Assembly (NCBI GenBank): GCA_937890245.1
Contig: CALACF010000520.1
Span: 1 to 7,251, forward strand
DNA length: 7,251 nt
Origin: an uncultured Flavobacteriales bacterium
GTDB taxonomy: Bacteria > Bacteroidota > Bacteroidia > Flavobacteriales_D > Sanyastnellaceae
Direction of reading: 5' to 3'
The notes under the pieces were generated by a model, which saw only the letters and a program-made list of their open reading frames with translations, had not been told where the DNA came from and made no database searches. Every line of letters starts with the position of its first letter. Position 1 is the stretch's first letter. Positions 1-5,400 of this stretch are shown in pieces. The position numbers and the translations under genes were made by a program.

Positions 1-844
1 TTTCAAGCAACCCCACAATGGTCATCGGCCCCACGCCACCAGGCACGGGCGTGATGGCGCTGGCAACCGCCGAGACGCTGGCAAAGTCAACATCACCCTT
101 CAAACGATAACCCCGCTTGGCCGTCGGGTCGTCAACGCGTGTGATACCCACGTCGACCACCACGGCCCCCGGCTTGATCATGTCGGCCGTCACCATGCCC
201 GGCCGCCCAACGGCTGCCACCACGATATCGGCGCGCCGAAGCTCGGCCGCCAAATCGGCCGTCCGGCTGTGGCAAAGCGTCACAGTGCAGTTGCCGGTCG
301 GCGCGTTGCGCGACAGCAACAGCGCCATGGGCGTACCCACAATGTCGCTTCGGCCGACCACCACGGCGTGTCGTCCCGAAGTCTCGATGCCATAATGGCC
401 CAACAGCTGTACGATGCCCGCCGGCGTGGCCGGTACAAAGCCGTCGAGCCCCAATGCGAGCCGGCCCATGTTTTCCGGGTGAAATCCGTCTACGTCTTTT
501 GCTGGGTCAACCGCCTCAATTACCGCTTGGGCATTCAAATGGGGGGGGAGCGGCAATTGGACGATGAAGCCGTCGAGGTCAGGATCGGCATTCAGGCCCG
601 CGACGATTTCAAGCAGTTCGTCTTGCGAACAGGATGCGTCGCGCCGAATCAGCGTGCTGCGAAATCCGGCAGCTGCACATTTGCGCACCTTGTGCTCTAC
701 ATAGGTCTTGCTCGCTCCGTCCTCGCCAATCAAGACGGCGGCCAAATGTGGCGGCGCATGCCCAGCGGCAACAAAGGACGAGACTTCGATGGCGATTGAT
801 TCTACCCGCAGCGCCGACAGCGCTTTTCCGTCGAGCAACTTCAT
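1..844 (-). CDS. folD: Bifunctional methylenetetrahydrofolate dehydrogenase / methenyltetrahydrofolate cyclohydrolase (FolD), C-terminus cut by the window edge
   Basis: FolD is a cytosolic enzyme of one-carbon metabolism. It oxidises 5,10-methylene-THF to methenyl-THF with NADP and hydrolyses that to 10-formyl-THF, feeding purine and formyl-methionine synthesis. Translation from the ATG at 844-842 starts MKLLDGKAL and gives 281 residues before the edge; the family is usually about 285-300, so only a short tail is missing. Visible landmarks: ASKTYVEHK with Y48 and K52 (catalytic Lys), VQLPLPP around 95-101 with Q96, DVDGFHPENMG with D119, TPAG at 140-143, the nucleotide-binding GRSDIVGTPM at 164-173, and TPVPGGVGPMT at 265-275. 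K52, Q96 and D119 correspond to the family's catalytic Lys/Gln/Asp set. The start overlaps the ffh stop (ATGA), so it is probably translated by coupling to ffh. An 8-G run at 541-548 falls in the PP codons, but the frame is intact. Identity is essentially certain from the motifs. Confidence 0.96.
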   Translation of the reverse strand, partial: MKLLDGKALSALRVESIAIEVSSFVAAGHAPPHLAAVLIGEDGASKTYVEHKVRKCAAAGFRSTLIRRDASCSQDELLEIVAGLNADPDLDGFIVQLPLPPHLNAQAVIEAVDPAKDVDGFHPENMGRLALGLDGFVPATPAGIVQLLGHYGIETSGRHAVVVGRSDIVGTPMALLLSRNAPTGNCTVTLCHSRTADLAAELRRADIVVAAVGRPGMVTADMIKPGAVVVDVGITRVDDPTAKRGYRLKGDVDFASVSAVASAITPVPGGVGPMTIVGLLE

Positions 845-2211
845 CGTCCGCGCATTCCACCAGGTGCGCCGGGACCACCAGCGCCGCCCATCAAGTTGCT
901 CATCATCTGACGGCGTCCTTTGCCTCCCATGCCAGACATCATCTTCATCATCTTCTTCATGTCGTTGAACTGCTTGAGGAGCTTGTTGACTTCAGTGAGG
1001 TCAACACCAGCTCCGCGCGCTACGCGCTGCTTGCGGCTGCCGTTGAGCGTCTCGGGCTGGCGGCGCTCGTCGGGGGTCATCGATTGGATGATGGCCTCAA
1101 GACCTTTGAATGCGTCGTCTTCGATCTCGACCCCTTTCAAGGCCTTGCCCATGCCGGGCATCATGGAGAGCAGATCTTTGACATTGCCCATCTTCTGGAT
1201 CTGCTGAATCTGCTTTAGAAAGTCGTCGAGGTCAAACTTGTTCTTGCGGATCTTTGCTTCGAGCTTCTTTGCCGCGTCTTCGTCAAAATGCTCTTGGGCC
1301 TTCTCAACCAACGAGACCACGTCTCCCATGCCGAGGATGCGCTCGGCCATGCGATTGGGGTGAAAGAGCTCCAGGGCATCGAGTTTCTCGCCAGTTCCGA
1401 TGAACTTGACTGGAACGCCTGTTACTTCGCGAATGCTGAGCGCCGCACCTCCGCGTGTGTCGCCGTCCATCTTGGTGAGGATCACCCCGTTAAATGCGAT
1501 GCGTTCGTGGAAGGCCTTGGCTGTGTTGACAGCGTCTTGGCCCGTCATGGCATCGACGACGAATAGTGTTTCCGATGGGTTGACGGCGTTGACGACGGCT
1601 TCGATTTCAGCCATCATTTTCTCATCTACCGCCGTGCGGCCCGCTGTATCGACGATCACGGTGTCATAGGCCCGGGCCTTTGCGTGGCGCACAGCTTCGC
1701 GTGCGATTTCGACAGGATCCTTCAGCTCGAGATTTGAGTAGACATCCACATCAATCTGTTCGCCGAGCACATGGAGCTGGTCGATGGCCGCCGGACGGTA
1801 AACGTCGCAGGCGACCAGCAACGGTCGCCGCCCCTTGGCAGCAAGCATTTTTGCCAGCTTGGCAGCATGCGTTGTTTTACCGGATCCCTGCAAACCGCTC
1901 ATCACAATCACCGCTGGGCTGCCTTTGATGTTCAGCGACTGGTTTTCGCCGCCCATCAGCTCGGTCAACTCCTCTTGTGTGATCTGCACCAGAAGTTGGC
2001 CTGGCTTCACGCTGGTCATCACTTCACGGCCGATTGCCTTTTCCTTTACGCGCCCAGCAAATGACTTGGCCACTGCGTAGCTCACGTCTGCCTCGATCAG
2101 CGCGCGCCGAATCTCCTTGGCGGTCTCGCCGACGTTGACCTCGGTGATCTGGCCTTCTCCTCGAAGCGTTTTGAACGCCTTGTCGAAGCGTTCCTGCAGG
2201 TTGTCAAACAT
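841..2211 (-). CDS. ffh: Signal recognition particle GTPase Ffh (SRP54 homologue)
   Basis: Ffh binds 4.5S/SRP RNA and hydrophobic signal sequences on ribosome-bound nascent chains, then docks with the FtsY receptor to deliver them to the Sec translocon. The 456-residue length is normal for the family. The N domain (about 1-95) includes ALIEADVSYAVAK. The G domain (about 98-300) has the P-loop GLQGSGKTT at 106-114, DVYRPAAIDQL at 136-146, DTAGR at 188-192, TKMDGDTRGG at 246-255 and GTGEK at 272-276. The M domain (about 325-456) has the RNA-binding SRKQRVARGAG at 392-402, followed by a Met-rich segment with repeated MKKMM-type runs and a Gly/Arg tail. The start MFDNLQERFDKAF is the standard family N-terminus, which fixes the ATG at 2211-2209. 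The TGA stop overlaps the folD ATG by two bases, indicating an ffh-folD operon. No key residue is missing. Confidence 0.97.
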   Translation of the reverse strand: MFDNLQERFDKAFKTLRGEGQITEVNVGETAKEIRRALIEADVSYAVAKSFAGRVKEKAIGREVMTSVKPGQLLVQITQEELTELMGGENQSLNIKGSPAVIVMSGLQGSGKTTHAAKLAKMLAAKGRRPLLVACDVYRPAAIDQLHVLGEQIDVDVYSNLELKDPVEIAREAVRHAKARAYDTVIVDTAGRTAVDEKMMAEIEAVVNAVNPSETLFVVDAMTGQDAVNTAKAFHERIAFNGVILTKMDGDTRGGAALSIREVTGVPVKFIGTGEKLDALELFHPNRMAERILGMGDVVSLVEKAQEHFDEDAAKKLEAKIRKNKFDLDDFLKQIQQIQKMGNVKDLLSMMPGMGKALKGVEIEDDAFKGLEAIIQSMTPDERRQPETLNGSRKQRVARGAGVDLTEVNKLLKQFNDMKKMMKMMSGMGGKGRRQMMSNLMGGAGGPGAPGGMRGR

Positions 2212-2298
2212 CTGGTGGGTATTCTATCGGCAAAGATATTCAGCATCTGCGGGAGATAGGGGGCGAGGATGATGCCAATTTTCATCGCTTTTCAATAC

Positions 2299-2325
2299 AT
2301 TATACACCTTCGTATCACACGACAA
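2299..2325 (-). promoter_or_regulatory. Putative promoter for ffh-folD
   Basis: Read on the minus strand, TTG at 2325-2323 is followed after 18 bases by TATAAT at 2304-2299. This resembles the Bacteroidota arrangement of a TTG element about 19 bases upstream of a TA-rich box, but the downstream box lacks a proper TAnnTTTG, so the match is only partial. It would leave a leader of roughly 80 bases before the ffh start. It is called by position and pattern only. Confidence 0.3.
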
Positions 2326-2394
2326 AACTCACTGAATAGACGACGAAACGAAAATAAACGTCGACGAATGGTATTTTATTGAAGCTTTGAACGT

Positions 2395-2408
2395 ATCTTT
2401 CGAAAGAT
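2395..2408. promoter_or_regulatory. Perfect 14-bp palindrome just upstream of the large gene
   Basis: ATCTTTCGAAAGAT is its own reverse complement with no spacer. It ends 10 bases before the ATG at 2419 and overlaps TATCTTTC, the closest resemblance on this strand to a Bacteroidota TAnnTTTG box, although no TTG sits at the right distance upstream. Its place between a possible promoter box and the start codon suits an operator or a short 5'-UTR stem. A chance palindrome cannot be excluded, since about 0.4 of this length are expected per 7 kb. Confidence 0.35.
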
Positions 2409-2418
2409 TAACTGTCCG

Positions 2419-2490
2419 ATGATGCTCACTCGACTGTACACACTCTGCCTCTTTACGGCAACCCTTTTGATGTCAACCACGGCCTATGCC
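2419..2490 (+). other. Signal peptide of the giant protein
   Basis: The first 24 residues read MMLTRL, then a hydrophobic stretch (YTLCLFTATLLMST), ending in the A-x-A site AYA before QDDAC. This is a classical Sec/SPase I signal with one basic residue in the n-region, so the product is exported. There is no lipobox: the only Cys in the h-region (C10) is too early and lacks the L-x-G/A context. Confidence 0.85.
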
Positions 2491-5400
2491 CAGGATGACG
2501 CATGTTTTCTAACCTCTGGCGACACCGCCGGGTTCCACCTTTCCGTAGAAACCTACGCAAACGATGGGATCCCCGGCATGACGACCTACCGCGTGTACAT
2601 GAACACGTCGCTTGCCACCGACTTCGTGTCGGCGGTAATCGGTGACGCGGCCACGCCGGCCTTCCTGCGTTCGACGACGTCGTTCTACCAGGAGGGTTCG
2701 TTGGGAGGTACCACGCCCAACGGTATCAACTCCAGCCTTTTCTCCTTGTTCCCCGATCTCGCGTATGATAGCTGGGTGACAATTGGCATTGATAGCCAGA
2801 CCGACTTGGCAGCAGGCCAGACCGATGTGGCGACCCTCGTTGATCCGAATATTGGTTCATGGGTGACTTCGTTTGCTGATGGAGGAGATATCGAGATGAA
2901 TACGACAGTTGGCGGCGGATGGTACATTCTTCCAACTTCGGCCAATGGGATTGCTGGTTCCGAGCTTAAAGTGCTCATCGCTCAGTTGACCACGGATGGA
3001 GATATTTCCGGTCAATTGCACATTCAGACTTTTCCAAATGGGAGCCAAGTAGACAAGATTGACCACAGCTATGCTTTCAGCACGGTGGACTGCCCTTGCG
3101 CGGACACCGACAACGATGGCGTTTGCGACACGGACGAAATCGCCGGTTGTTTAGACAGCGCGGCTTGCAACTACGACGCATTTGCAACAGATGACGATGG
3201 AAGCTGTTCGGTATTGGACGAATGCAACGTGTGCGGTGGATCAGGTATCCCTGCGAGCGACTGCGATTGCAACGGAAACCAGTTAGACGTCTTGGGCGTG
3301 TGCGGCGGCCCTTGTATGGCTGACCTCGATGCAGACGGCGTCTGCGATGTGGACGAAACGTACGGTTGTACGGACAGCGCTTCATGCAACTATGAAGCAT
3401 CGGCCACAGAAGACAATGGGACTTGCGCGACTTGCTGCATCCCTACATCTGCAAGCCTCCCGGGTTACGGAATGGACGTGGACATTGTTGCCGTCCATAC
3501 CGAAGGCGCCCTTGCCGGACAGACCACCTATCGATTGTACGTCACCACGCCTTCTGCTGGTGATCTCGTCACGGCTGTTGCCGGTGGCGATGGCACGGGT
3601 GCGACGATAATCAACACGACGAGCAGCTTCTACCAGGATGCCTTGGGCGGAAACTTTGCCTCGGGTTCCAACCCGTTGTTGTATTCCAATTTTCCAGATC
3701 TCGAGTACGACAGCTGGTTGACAATTGGCATCGATCAAACGCCAGATGCAGCCTCGAACGAAACGGCGATTCAGTACGTTGAATCTGAGTCATGGACAGC
3801 TGAATTTGCTGCGGGTGAATCCTTTGCAATTAACGGATTTTACGGCGGTGCATGGTTTGTGACAAACAACTACAGCAACGGAATTTCAGGTGCTGGCCAG
3901 CGCGTCTTGCTCGCTCAGCTGACGACAGGGGGACATATCACGGGTCAAATGCTCGTGCAAGTGGTCCCTGAAAATGAAACAGAATTCGAGCTTGTGACGA
4001 TCTCATTTGAGCCTTTGTCCGATCCATCAGCACCAATATTTACTTATGTACCGGAAGATGTCACCCTTGAATGCGGTGATGCGATTCCAGATGACATGGC
4101 AACCGCTGAACAGGCGTGCAGCGTCGTCTCTGTAACAATGACCACGTCGAATGCTGGCGACGCCTGCAATGAGTTGATGGTTCAGACTTTCACGGCAACG
4201 GATGCCTATGGTATGACATCCAGTGCGACGCGGACGATCACCTTTGTGGACAGCACCGACCCGGTGTTTGATGTTCCGGGAGACGTTACGATCAACTGCG
4301 GCGACTCAACGGACCCTGCGAATACAGGCGATGTGACCTCATGGACGGACTGCAGCGCGGATGTGACTGTTGAGCACAGCGATGCTGCGGGCTGGGAGAA
4401 CGACGATTGCACCGCTTCGGTGGTCGTCAGAACCTGGACCTTGACTGATGCCTGTGGAAATGGGTTCAACAAAATCCAGCTCATCACGGTGATGGATGCT
4501 GCAGCACCTGTATTCACATATATTCCAGCTGATGTCACGCTTGAGTGCGGCGATGCTTTGCCCACTTTAGATGCTACGGCTTCTGACGATTGCGGCAGCA
4601 TTTCAATGAGCCAAAGCGACGCCACCACTTCGGGCGATTGCGCTGGCGAGTCCTTTGTGACGCGGATCTTCACGGCCACGGACGACTGCGGAAACAGCGC
4701 GATTGCAACGCAAGTATTCCACTACATCGACACCCAAGCACCCGCTTTCACGGATGTTCCTGCTGACGTGACAATCTATGTTGACGGCACAGTCCCAACG
4801 GACATGGCCACGGCCAGCGACGACTGCTCGACAGTCAACGTGACGTCTGCTGATGCAAGCAATAGCGACAACACACAAACTCTGATCACCCGGACCTTCA
4901 CGGCTTCCGACGATTGTGGCAACAGTGTGACGGCTGTCCAGACCATCACTGTATTGGAATACATGGGCTGCATGGACAGCGCCGGTTGTAATTACGACCC
5001 GATCGCAACGTCAGACGACGGATCCTGCGAGTACTGCTCATGCAGCGGCATTGCGCCGACATTCAGCAATATTTCGCTCGAAATCGACACGGTGGCCTAC
5101 CACACCGAGGGTGACCTCGCAGGCCAGACGACCTACCGCTTGTATGTGAGCACACCGTCCAATATGGACTTCCTCAGCTCTGTGACGGGTGACGCGGCGA
5201 ACCCGACCCGCATCCAGACCACGACGAACTTCTATCATCACATTCTGGGCAGCAGCAGTGCGCAGGGCATCAACCCCATGCTCTTGATCCCATTTCCCGA
5301 GCTCGTTTACGACTCGTGGGTGACGGTGGGATTGCAAAACCAGGCAAATAGCGCGCTCGGCGAAGTCGATGTGTCGTTGATCGAAGGCGAGCCCTGGATT

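Larger units (their letters stand above)
2212..2418. other. Divergent intergenic region between ffh-folD and the large secreted-protein gene
   Basis: These 207 bases separate two genes pointing away from each other, so promoters in both directions must lie here unless one gene is read through from outside. Bases 2286-2418 are clearly AT-rich compared with the flanking coding sequence. The region contains a minus-strand TATAAT-like element, an 8-bp CGTCGACG palindrome at 2359-2366 and a 14-bp palindrome at 2395-2408. The large gene's frame has an in-frame TGA at 2380-2382, so its start cannot lie further left. I see no tRNA, terminator hairpin or recognisable riboswitch. Confidence 0.85.

Noticed and set aside
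541..548. Possible frameshift at an eight-G run in folD
   Set aside because: The FolD frame continues correctly through it (VQLPLPPHLNAQAVIEAVD), so the run is intact, though it is a place where sequencing or replication slippage could occur.
634..1218. 194-codon open frame on the plus strand across the folD/ffh junction
   Set aside because: It runs antisense to two well-identified genes, and its product is low-complexity Leu/Ala/His/Arg sequence.
2097..2285. 62-codon minus-strand frame starting 74 bases upstream of ffh and overlapping its first codons
   Set aside because: About 25 codons (MKIGIILAPYLPQML...) lie in the leader and the rest is ffh read out of frame as an Arg/Ser-rich tail. 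A regulatory leader peptide is possible, but nothing supports it.
4206..4679. 157-codon open frame on the minus strand under the HYR-like region
   Set aside because: It lies wholly antisense to the large gene, whose own frame shows clear domains, and its translation is a Thr/Ser/Val-rich composition with no motif.
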